Below are positions 44,457 through 52,122 of a stretch of DNA of 64,000 nucleotides, piece by piece (positions within the stretch are counted from its first letter, which is position 1; the number at the start of each line of letters is the position of its first letter). The translations under genes and the position numbers were made by a program. Under the pieces are notes generated by a model. It did no database searches, was not told where the DNA came from, and was given only the letters and a program-made list of their open reading frames with translations. Origin of the DNA: Ignavibacteria bacterium (GTDB taxonomy: Bacteria > Bacteroidota > Ignavibacteria > Kapaibacteriales > Kapaibacteriaceae); NCBI GenBank assembly GCA_016707005.1, contig JADJIQ010000005.1, positions 434,001-498,000 of the forward strand. Reading direction: 5' to 3'.

Positions 44457-47400
44457 ATGTCCAAGCAACCACGATACGGCTCCGGGGGGAGATCGCGCGT
44501 CGGCAGCACCCTTGTGTACGCCGCGGTGGCATTGGTCTGTGTTCTTCTTCCGTCGATCACGGTAATTGCTCAGCCCCTTTCAACGATGAATTGGTACTTC
44601 GGTCAAAGGGCCGGAGTCACGTTTCGCAATGGATCCATCGAGGCCGTTGCGGACGGTCAGCTCAACACGAGCGAAGGGTGCGCAACATATTCCGACCCAC
44701 TTACCGGTGAGCTTCTCTTCTACACAGACGGAGTGATGGTTTGGAATCGGATCCACGAGATCATGCCAAATGGTATGGGGCTTGCCGGCGATCCGTCAAC
44801 CAGTCAAAGTGCATTGATCGTCCCGGCACCCGGACGTCCTAATATCTACTACGTCTTCAATGCTGCTCCGGTAACATCATCCAATGTTGGAACGCGCTGT
44901 CTTTGCCTGTACTACAGCATCATCGACATGCGAGCCGATGCCGGGTTCGGAGATGTTGTGAAGAAGAACGAGGTCGCACTCAACGATATCACAGAACATC
45001 TCACGGCAACGGCAGATTGTAATGGAGATGGATGGTGGATCGTTGTTCGAAGCAGATCAACGAGACATTTCTACAGTCTGCATCTCACAAGAGATCAACT
45101 CGCACCTACTCCTGTTGTTTCAGATGCAAGCAACCCAACGTTGATCGTACGAGAAGCGGGTCAGATGCACATCTCGCCCGACAGCCGACAGCTCGTGATC
45201 ACATCCGCTACAGGCAACTCGCAGTTGTATGACTTTGATGCGCAGACAGGAAAGGTCACCAACGGCATCAATCTCTTCAAGACAGAGATCTTTGGCTCAC
45301 ACTACGGAGCAGCATTCTCTCCCGACAGCAAGAAGGTCTACATCTCTGTAGCGAATGAGGGTCCGATAACTCCCACGCGCGTCTACCAGTTTTCGATCGG
45401 CGTGAAGGATGCCTCTACCATCACGGCTTCGAAGTTTCTTCTTGGCGAGATCTCCGGTACCTATACCTGGACGCCAATGCAGCTTGCCCTTGATGGACGT
45501 GTCTACATCGGCATATCCGGTAAGCCCTGGCTGGCACTGATCGATGCACCAAACTCAGACAGTTCGTTGGCAGCGCTTCAAGACACAGCGATACGGTTGT
45601 CCGGCGTATGCAGATCCGGGTTACCAAATATCATCGGTTCAACGTTGATCGACCCGGCACTTCGGCTAACGGCGTGTAGCCTTCCTCGTGCAAGCTTTGA
45701 CTACCCTGCCGACATCTGTGAAAAAACGTGCATTTCGATCCGTGATGCCAGCACCGGTTCTATCGATTCGTGGCAATGGTACTTTGAAGGGGGCTCCCCT
45801 TCTTCATCCATCGAGCGCAATCCGCAACGGATCTGTTACGAGAGTTCAGGTGTGTATTCTATCCGGCTCATCGTATCAAACGGATATGGCTCGGATACGG
45901 CCTACAGTTATGTGACTGTGATGCCTAGACCTAGCGTCAGCATCGATAGTGTTGCAGAGATCTGCCCCGGTACACCTATTCAGCTGCGGGCATACGGTGC
46001 CGATTCCTACGTATGGTCACCGGCCAATCAGGTCAGCGACCCGCTTCGTTCCGATCCCGTCGTTCGTCCGCGGTCAACGACACGATACACCGTGATCGGC
46101 ACAAACTCGTATGGATGTAAGGACACAACAACCATCCTTGTTCGCGTAACGGATATGTCTGCAGGATCCGATGTCTCCATCTGTGTTGGCGCATCGGCAC
46201 AGCTCACCGCACAAGGAGCTGAGTCGTATTCATGGTCACCCATAGACGGCTTATCCGATCCGCTATCTGCCGAGCCGATTGCCTCGCCGGACCGCACAAC
46301 CTCGTATGTGGTTACTATGCAACGCGGACAGTGCATCGTTCGCGATACCGTTGTTGTAACGGTCGTTGACTCCTTCAACGTCAAGATCGTTGGCCCGGAC
46401 AGAACCTGTATCGGGGATACCTTGATACTCTCGCCCTCCGTTGGTACATCGCACGTTTGGTCGGGCAATGGCGTTATCGACCCTACATCGACCGTTGCTC
46501 GTGTTGTAATGGGCAACTCTCCTACCATGATCCGTTTGATCGCACGAAGTGGAGATTGCCTTGCGTATGACTCACTTATGGTACAACCGGTGTTCGGTCC
46601 ACCGATCGAACTTGGACCGGACGTGCGTGTCTGTCAGGGTGAATCAACCGTTCTAACGGCACAAACGGCGGCCACAGATGTTGTCTGGTCTCCGTCGGAC
46701 GGCCTCGACCGCACTCTTGGCAACACGGTGATCTGCCTGCCATCCGCTACAACACGGTACATCGCTTCGGCAAGGGGCGATTCCGGATGTGTGAACTTCG
46801 ATACGATCACCGTGGTAGTACTGCCTCGTCCAGATGCCCACGCCGGTGCTGATACATCGATCTGTGCCGGAAGCTCTGTACAACTCAACGCATCAGGTAC
46901 TGCCGATCGATTTGAGTGGTCTCCTACCATTGGACTCGATGATCCTACAGCATTGCGGCCAATTGCCTCCCCAGTACAAACAACAACGTATGTCCTTCGT
47001 GCGTTGACCGGCACCTGTGAAAGCTTCGATACCGTAACGGTCTTCGTCTCAACACTCAACGTTGGCATCTCTGCCGATACGGTGATATGCAAGGGTGAAG
47101 CAACAATGCTTCGTGCGTCCGGTGCATCAACCTATCAATGGACTCCACCCGCCGGACTCAGCGATCCGAACAGTGATACGCCCCTTGCCAGCCCTCAAAC
47201 AACAACCACCTACACCGTCCGCGGGATCGATCAGTTGGGATGTGAACAAACCCGTTCTGTTACGGTCAGGGTCCGGGACACGGCATCCATCAGACTCATC
47301 GCCGGCAGTGTAACAGCAGCAGCCGGTTCTGAAGATGTTGGCATTCCTGTGTTCGTTGAGGTGCCGGCTTCGTTGTTGCCACTCACGATCCGTGAGCTGC

Positions 47401-47972
47401 GCGCCACGCTTGTGAATAATGCCAGTGCATTCTTGCCGGATTCCACAGATCGCGGTGCGCTTCGCACGAGCCTACGTGGTGAGGATCGACTCTCATACCT
47501 GTTCGTTGAGAATGTGCAGGTGATCTCCACCCGTCAAAAGATCACAGAGGTCAGGGGGCTGGTCTTGGCCGGTACCATCGAGACAGTTCCTCTCACATGG
47601 GAAGATGTGTCGTGGCAAGGAGAGGCATGTCCTACTATTCGTTCGACGAACGGACTACTGTATATCTCGGGATGTAATCTCTCAGGGAGAGCATTGCGCA
47701 ACTTCCTTGCGTCAACCGTTGGTGTCCGCGCCTTGCCGTCCGAAGATAGGATCGCCATTGATCTCCAGGCGAACATGCCGGGACCATATCATTTGCAACT
47801 CGTTGGTCTTGATGGTCGCGTATTGTGGACGCACACGATCACTCGCACCGAGCGTGATCTCGGTGCTGCTCCACTGCAGATCGATATGTCTGCAATGAGC
47901 ACAGGAATGTATGTGCTGCATGTTGTACTTCCGGCGAACTCGGAGACCATTCCATTCGTATGGGTCCGATAA
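44457..47972 (+). CDS. Large secreted PKD/Ig-repeat protein with T9SS sorting domain
   Basis: 1,171 residues. Signal-anchor or signal peptide after a basic N terminus (AAVALVCVLLPSITVIAQ), a beta-propeller-like domain (about 45-390, with YFGQRAGVTF and SPDSRQLVI), one PKD domain (about 410-495), four to five Ig-like repeats with ICPGTPIQLRA, ICVGASAQLTA, VCQGESTVLTA and ICAGSSVQLNA openings, a cohesin-like beta domain (about 950-1085) and a T9SS sorting domain (MPGPYHLQLV ... GMYVLHVVLP). Divergent from the two-component system. Only 25 bases separate it from the TonB receptor gene. Three AGGGGGCT octamers lie here or just after (45788, 47553, 48941). Confidence 0.88.
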   Translation: MSKQPRYGSGGRSRVGSTLVYAAVALVCVLLPSITVIAQPLSTMNWYFGQRAGVTFRNGSIEAVADGQLNTSEGCATYSDPLTGELLFYTDGVMVWNRIHEIMPNGMGLAGDPSTSQSALIVPAPGRPNIYYVFNAAPVTSSNVGTRCLCLYYSIIDMRADAGFGDVVKKNEVALNDITEHLTATADCNGDGWWIVVRSRSTRHFYSLHLTRDQLAPTPVVSDASNPTLIVREAGQMHISPDSRQLVITSATGNSQLYDFDAQTGKVTNGINLFKTEIFGSHYGAAFSPDSKKVYISVANEGPITPTRVYQFSIGVKDASTITASKFLLGEISGTYTWTPMQLALDGRVYIGISGKPWLALIDAPNSDSSLAALQDTAIRLSGVCRSGLPNIIGSTLIDPALRLTACSLPRASFDYPADICEKTCISIRDASTGSIDSWQWYFEGGSPSSSIERNPQRICYESSGVYSIRLIVSNGYGSDTAYSYVTVMPRPSVSIDSVAEICPGTPIQLRAYGADSYVWSPANQVSDPLRSDPVVRPRSTTRYTVIGTNSYGCKDTTTILVRVTDMSAGSDVSICVGASAQLTAQGAESYSWSPIDGLSDPLSAEPIASPDRTTSYVVTMQRGQCIVRDTVVVTVVDSFNVKIVGPDRTCIGDTLILSPSVGTSHVWSGNGVIDPTSTVARVVMGNSPTMIRLIARSGDCLAYDSLMVQPVFGPPIELGPDVRVCQGESTVLTAQTAATDVVWSPSDGLDRTLGNTVICLPSATTRYIASARGDSGCVNFDTITVVVLPRPDAHAGADTSICAGSSVQLNASGTADRFEWSPTIGLDDPTALRPIASPVQTTTYVLRALTGTCESFDTVTVFVSTLNVGISADTVICKGEATMLRASGASTYQWTPPAGLSDPNSDTPLASPQTTTTYTVRGIDQLGCEQTRSVTVRVRDTASIRLIAGSVTAAAGSEDVGIPVFVEVPASLLPLTIRELRATLVNNASAFLPDSTDRGALRTSLRGEDRLSYLFVENVQVISTRQKITEVRGLVLAGTIETVPLTWEDVSWQGEACPTIRSTNGLLYISGCNLSGRALRNFLASTVGVRALPSEDRIAIDLQANMPGPYHLQLVGLDGRVLWTHTITRTERDLGAAPLQIDMSAMSTGMYVLHVVLPANSETIPFVWVR

Positions 47973-47997
47973 TTCGAAGCACAAGCGGTACTTTTGT

Positions 47998-50115
47998 ATG
48001 ATGGATCGACGATATGCCCACCTCTTGTGGGCTTTTTTCATTGCGACAACGATCGTTAGTGCGCAGACCCCGAAGCGCGATACGCTTCGAACACGCCACG
48101 TAACCGATAGTCTCCGTACGTATCTCAAGTCACAGGTTGTTGTGACCGGGACGCGCAATGAAGTGCGTCTCAAAGACTCACCCGTTCGTGTTGAGGTGAT
48201 CGGCAAGGAACGGATCTCCACAACGGCAATGACGGACATCGGAGATCTCCTCCGTGAGCAAGCCGGTATTGTGATCACCGGTGCCGTACGAAACGGGATA
48301 CAGATGAATGGCCTTGGCCCTGACTACACACTCATCCTGATCGATGGACAGCCCGTAGTAGGACGTGTGGCCGGTGTTGTAGACCTCTCTCGTATCTCTG
48401 TTGGGAATGTAGAGCGCGTTGAGGTAGTGAAGGGGCCAATGAGCAGTATGTATGGAAGTGACGCCCTGGCCGGCGTTGTGAACATCATCACCAAACGTCC
48501 GGCCAACGGATTCAATGGGACCGTCATGGTTCAGGGCGTTACAAGAGGCCCCCTCGAAACTCGTATTGAAGGTGGCTGGGGCAGTGATTCGATAGAAGTC
48601 TCGGGATTCCTTGATTACAAGAACCAACCGCAGTTCTCACTCCCGCTTGATACAATGTCCATTCCGTATGCGGGGTTTCAGGATGGCACGCTGCACGGCA
48701 AGTTTCAATGGAAGTTTGCCAAGGGGTGGACCACTCGTGCTTGGCTCAGACTTTTTGGGTCGGAGACGCGCGGATCATTCATTGAAAGTGTTGCCGGACA
48801 GATCGCACAAAACACAGGATCGGTGCAACAGTGGGACGTTTCCAGTACGGTTGGCGTAGAGTACCAAAGCGGTCGCGCACGACTCACCATGAACGCCTAC
48901 GGGTCTTCCTATAACGAACGATACAACTTCGATTCTTCTCAGGGGGCTGCTGGTTCAACTGATGATCTGTTGCGGCGCATTGGTCGACTCTATGCGCAAT
49001 ACGACGTGCAGCTTGGAGCTGCCAACAGACTCACGATGGGCGGAGAGTTCCTCTACGATGACATCGATGGATCTCGATACAGAGACTCAACCGGCGCACA
49101 TCCGTTCTATCGCACCTATGTGGCGTTCGCCCAATGGGAGGGAATGCCAACGGATTGGATCTCGTATGTGGTGAGTGGACGATTTGACGGCAACAGTGTC
49201 TTTGGTTCGGCGCTGAGTCCGCGCCTTTCGTTGTTATGGAAGCCAGGCGAGAACCTACGCGCGTCCGGATCCATCGGTACTGGATTCAAAGCCCCCGACT
49301 TCCGTCAGCTCTACGTAACGTTCTCCAACCGGCTTGCCGGTGCAGGTTATGACCTGATCGGTGCCGAGCGCCTGGGCAATACGTTGGAACCCGAACGCAG
49401 CGTCTCGTATGACCTCAGTCTACGCTATGAAGATGGTCAGCGTCAGCTCACGGATGAGCTATCCCTTCTCTACAGTGCTGAGATCCGCGCCTTCCGAAAC
49501 GATCTGCGAAACCTGATTGAGTTTTACTTCGTGGAGTCTGTTGAGGGCAGAGATGTGTACTCGTATCGCAACATCTCGCAGGCCTATACACAAGGGATCG
49601 AGTGCAACCTCCGTCTCGCACTTGCCATCGACAACGTTGGCGTCTTCAGTGCACTCGGCGGATATCAATTCCTCGATGCAAAGGATGTGCAGGTTCTTGA
49701 GGCGATCGACAATGGTGAAGCCGGCACCATCGATGGACTTCTCACGCGCGAAGACTACCATGGACTGTGGGGTCGGTCTCAGAACAGCGGATCGCTCCGC
49801 ATTCAGTACGACTCTCCCGACCATGCTTGGAGCACCAACGTTCGCTTTCAATTCATCGGACGGTACGGCGATGAATCTCTGGACAAGAACGGTATCGTGA
49901 TCTCTGATCCGCCGCGCAAGGTCCTCGACCGCGATGACGAATTCGTTCAAGGCTACGTTGTTGTCAACCTTGCTCTCACACGCTCATTCATGCTCAACGA
50001 ACAACGTCTGCTCATCGGTACCGGCATCAATAACCTGCTCGATGAATTCCACCCAACACTCATTCCGGGATTGGTTGGGCGGCAGTTCTACGTGCAGGCA
50101 AGCATCAGCTTTTAG
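47998..50115 (+). CDS. TonB-dependent outer-membrane receptor
   Basis: 705 residues from ATG 47998 (a second ATG follows at once). Signal peptide MMDRRYAHLLWAFFIATTIVSAQ. Plug domain: VVVTGTRNEVRLKDSPVRVEV, DLLREQAGIVITG, LIDGQPVVGR, and VERVEVVKGPMSSMYGSDALAG; beta-barrel after about residue 190, ending in FYVQASISF with the terminal aromatic residue. It imports a ligand driven by TonB; no substrate can be named (cobalamin- or siderophore-type plug). Unusually, an intrinsic-terminator-like hairpin is inside the signal-peptide codons (48016-48038). The TAG stop lies in the repeat array. Confidence 0.9.
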   Translation: MMDRRYAHLLWAFFIATTIVSAQTPKRDTLRTRHVTDSLRTYLKSQVVVTGTRNEVRLKDSPVRVEVIGKERISTTAMTDIGDLLREQAGIVITGAVRNGIQMNGLGPDYTLILIDGQPVVGRVAGVVDLSRISVGNVERVEVVKGPMSSMYGSDALAGVVNIITKRPANGFNGTVMVQGVTRGPLETRIEGGWGSDSIEVSGFLDYKNQPQFSLPLDTMSIPYAGFQDGTLHGKFQWKFAKGWTTRAWLRLFGSETRGSFIESVAGQIAQNTGSVQQWDVSSTVGVEYQSGRARLTMNAYGSSYNERYNFDSSQGAAGSTDDLLRRIGRLYAQYDVQLGAANRLTMGGEFLYDDIDGSRYRDSTGAHPFYRTYVAFAQWEGMPTDWISYVVSGRFDGNSVFGSALSPRLSLLWKPGENLRASGSIGTGFKAPDFRQLYVTFSNRLAGAGYDLIGAERLGNTLEPERSVSYDLSLRYEDGQRQLTDELSLLYSAEIRAFRNDLRNLIEFYFVESVEGRDVYSYRNISQAYTQGIECNLRLALAIDNVGVFSALGGYQFLDAKDVQVLEAIDNGEAGTIDGLLTREDYHGLWGRSQNSGSLRIQYDSPDHAWSTNVRFQFIGRYGDESLDKNGIVISDPPRKVLDRDDEFVQGYVVVNLALTRSFMLNEQRLLIGTGINNLLDEFHPTLIPGLVGRQFYVQASISF
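48016..48038 (+). terminator. Intrinsic-terminator-like hairpin inside the TonB receptor signal-peptide codons
   Basis: GCCCAC (48016-48021), loop CTCTT, GTGGGC (48027-48032), then six T (48033-48038). The stem is perfect and the T tract is immediate. It lies six codons into the receptor gene and 43 bases after the upstream stop. It may terminate the upstream gene or act as a translation-linked attenuator. Confidence 0.7.
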
Positions 50116-50200
50116 TTACGTAGTTACTCAGTTACATAGTTACTCAGTTACGTAGAAACTTTGATACTCTGTAACTCTGTAACTGCGTAACTGAGTAACT
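50113..50200. repeat. Head-to-head GTTACTCA / GTAACTGA array between convergent genes
   Basis: The left half has GTTACGTA, GTTACTCA and GTTACATA units; the right half has GTAACTCT, GTAACTGC and GTAACTGA units in inverted orientation. A large hairpin can form (AGTTACTCAGTTAC pairs with GTAACTGAGTAACT). It begins with the TonB receptor stop and ends six bases before the paaD stop, an ideal place for a two-way terminator. Confidence 0.9.
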
Positions 50201-50205
50201 GCGAG

Positions 50206-50688
50206 TTAGACCGGCTTAAATCCTTCAAACGCCTGCAAGCACTTGTTGCAGTAGTGAAGGGAGCGGCAGAGAGTTGGTCCGAACGGGCTCTTGAGCGTGG
50301 TGTCACGTGAACCGCAGAATGGGCAGGCCACGTTGTTCAGCACATCAAGCTTCAGTGTGAGCGTATCAAAGGGCTCTGGTGGAGCAAGGCCATGTTTTAG
50401 CAGAGCGGCTTTACCCGCTTCGGTGAGGCGATTGGTAGTCCATGGTTGATCAAAGGTGACACTTACCGTCACGTTCGAAACACCAAGCCCCCTAACAGCC
50501 GATTCAACGTCATTACGCATCACAGTGATCGCCGGACATCCAACGAATGTTGGCGTCATGGTAACGTGGACCTCGTCATCACTACGCACATCAACGTTTG
50601 TGATGATCCCCATGTCCACGAGAGAGATCGTTGGGATCTCCGGATCGTGCACATTGAGAAGTGCATCATAAACATCTTGCTGCGTCAT
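50206..50688 (-). CDS. paaD: Phenylacetyl-CoA epoxidase assembly protein PaaD
   Basis: 160 residues, the PaaD (also called PaaJ) protein thought to help mature the diiron site of phenylacetyl-CoA epoxidase. N-terminal MIP18/DUF59-type domain (VHDPEIPTISLVDMGII, PTFVGCPAI) and a C-terminal zinc-ribbon-like part (VACPFCGSRDTTLKSPFG, CRSLHYCNKCLQ). It is the last gene of the paaB-C-D run, with its start one base after the paaC stop. The dispersed octamer lies at 50486-50493. Confidence 0.92.
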   Translation of the reverse strand: MTQQDVYDALLNVHDPEIPTISLVDMGIITNVDVRSDDEVHVTMTPTFVGCPAITVMRNDVESAVRGLGVSNVTVSVTFDQPWTTNRLTEAGKAALLKHGLAPPEPFDTLTLKLDVLNNVACPFCGSRDTTLKSPFGPTLCRSLHYCNKCLQAFEGFKPV

Positions 50689-50689
50689 C

Positions 50690-51445
50690 TCACCACTCCG
50701 CAGACGGATCGATGCGATAGACTTCCGTCATCTCATCAAGAAGCGGTTTGAGGTGTTCTGTATGGTGTCCCTTACGTCCACCATACACTGGAGTGACATT
50801 TGTCGGGATCACGAGTGTTGACGTTTGCAGGAGTTCCTCAACAAGTTCAACCCAGCGTTGCTGAGCGGCTACTTCTCCAATGAAGATCCCATCGGCTATC
50901 AATGCATCCTCATGTTCTCCGGGCTCGAACATTCCCAACGCATATGGCCATGCGACATTCAGGGCCGACTGCATTCGTGCATGGGACTCTTCGTTGCCAT
51001 TGGCACCAAGTTGTACCATCCATGTTTGAGCATGATAGAGATGGTACTTCAGTTCGCCGTGGATCTTGCGGGCAAGGTTGGCAAGGGGCTCTACAGAGCT
51101 CTGAACCAATGCCGTCCAACGAACATACTCTGCCACGTCAAAGAGGAAGTGTCGTACGAGTGAGAAGTCATATTCACCATTCGGCAACTCGACGAAATGC
51201 GAGCAGCGCATCTTGAGTTCATCGCGCATGAAGGCTGCGGTGTCCGCATCCGGCCCTCCGCCAAGTTCGTGCATGATGGTGTAGAGAGCTTGAGCGTGAC
51301 CGAGTTTGTCTTGCGCGATCGAAGAAAATGCAATGTCTTCTTCCAAGAGAGGACCAAGTCCGGTCCACTCCGAATGCCTGTGCGCAAGGATCAGTTCGTC
51401 ATCCGCCATGCGGTAACAAAGGTCGTTCAGTGCGTTCGTATTCAT
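50690..51445 (-). CDS. paaC: Phenylacetyl-CoA epoxidase subunit PaaC
   Basis: 251-residue structural subunit of the multicomponent epoxidase that turns phenylacetyl-CoA into its ring 1,2-epoxide. Ferritin-like four-helix fold with family motifs LGHRHSEW-like LAHRHSEWTGLGP, DKLGHAQALY and KIHGELKYHLYHAQTW. It pairs with PaaA, the catalytic subunit, in known systems. The ATG overlaps the paaB stop (51442-51445), and paaD follows. Confidence 0.93.
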   Translation of the reverse strand: MNTNALNDLCYRMADDELILAHRHSEWTGLGPLLEEDIAFSSIAQDKLGHAQALYTIMHELGGGPDADTAAFMRDELKMRCSHFVELPNGEYDFSLVRHFLFDVAEYVRWTALVQSSVEPLANLARKIHGELKYHLYHAQTWMVQLGANGNEESHARMQSALNVAWPYALGMFEPGEHEDALIADGIFIGEVAAQQRWVELVEELLQTSTLVIPTNVTPVYGGRKGHHTEHLKPLLDEMTEVYRIDPSAEW

Positions 51446-51837
51446 TCGGCAGAGCCTTCCGTATTCTGTTTCTTAAAGGCTTCCACCTTGTTGCGGACCA
51501 TGTAGGCCGACACTTCCCGGTATTTCTTCTCGGGAGTTGTGGCGAACACATCGGCATCTTCTGCAGACATCGTGAACACGTCTCTTGTGTTCACCACCCA
51601 CAGATTCACCGTTTGGCCACGCCGAGCATACTGCTCCTTTGCCAAAAGGAGAGCTAGCTCGTGGTTGGGTGCGTGAACACATCCAACGTGCATGTGGTGT
51701 GCACCACTCTTGCCCTGGTGGAAGACCTCAAAGGTCTGAAACTGATCGAGCTCCGGTTTTGGTTCCAGCGGGTCTTTCCGCTCCGGATCGATCTGCATCC
51801 GCGTAACACGCGGGTCGAGGGATATGATCGTCGCCAT
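51442..51837 (-). CDS. paaB: Phenylacetyl-CoA epoxidase subunit PaaB
   Basis: 131 residues. Small bridging subunit of the epoxidase, with the motifs EVFHQGKSGAHHMHVGCVHAPN and LALLLAKEQYARRGQTVNLWVV. The sequence also carries an N-terminal extension (MATIISLDPRVTRMQID) relative to typical PaaB. It is the first gene of the operon: upstream there is only a repeat array and then the end of another gene on the same strand, so paaA, usually just before paaB, is missing here. Confidence 0.9.
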   Translation of the reverse strand: MATIISLDPRVTRMQIDPERKDPLEPKPELDQFQTFEVFHQGKSGAHHMHVGCVHAPNHELALLLAKEQYARRGQTVNLWVVNTRDVFTMSAEDADVFATTPEKKYREVSAYMVRNKVEAFKKQNTEGSAE

Positions 51838-51913
51838 GAGGGCAAATTTACGAACTTTTCAGCCCCCATTGTCCTGATTAAGACAGACGGTATGAGAGGT
51901 AGAGAGAGTAGAC

Positions 51914-52122
51914 GGGACGTTGACGTTATGACGGTATGACGGTATGACGGTATGACGGTTATGACGTTATGACTGGTAACTAAGTAACTGCGTAACTGAG
52001 TAACTGAGTAACTGAGTAACTAAGTAACTGCGTAACTCTGTAACTGAGTAACTGCGTAACTGCGTAACTCTGTAACTGCGTAACTAGTAACTGCGTAACT
52101 AGTAACTAGTAACTAGTAACTG
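51914..52122. repeat. Long TATGACGG and GTAACTGC/GTAACTGA octamer array upstream of paaB
   Basis: The left part has about five TATGACGG-type units, and then about 19 GTAACTNN units follow (GTAACTAA, GTAACTGC, GTAACTGA, GTAACTCT, GTAACTA). This is the longest array in the window. It reaches into the 3' end of the next minus-strand gene, coding its last residues and stop. The rest of the 261-base gap (51838-51913) shows no gene; it must hold the paaB promoter. Confidence 0.92.

Noticed and set aside
47911..47997. N-terminal extension of the TonB receptor
   Set aside because: It overlaps the end of the upstream cargo gene, and the signal peptide starts at 47998.
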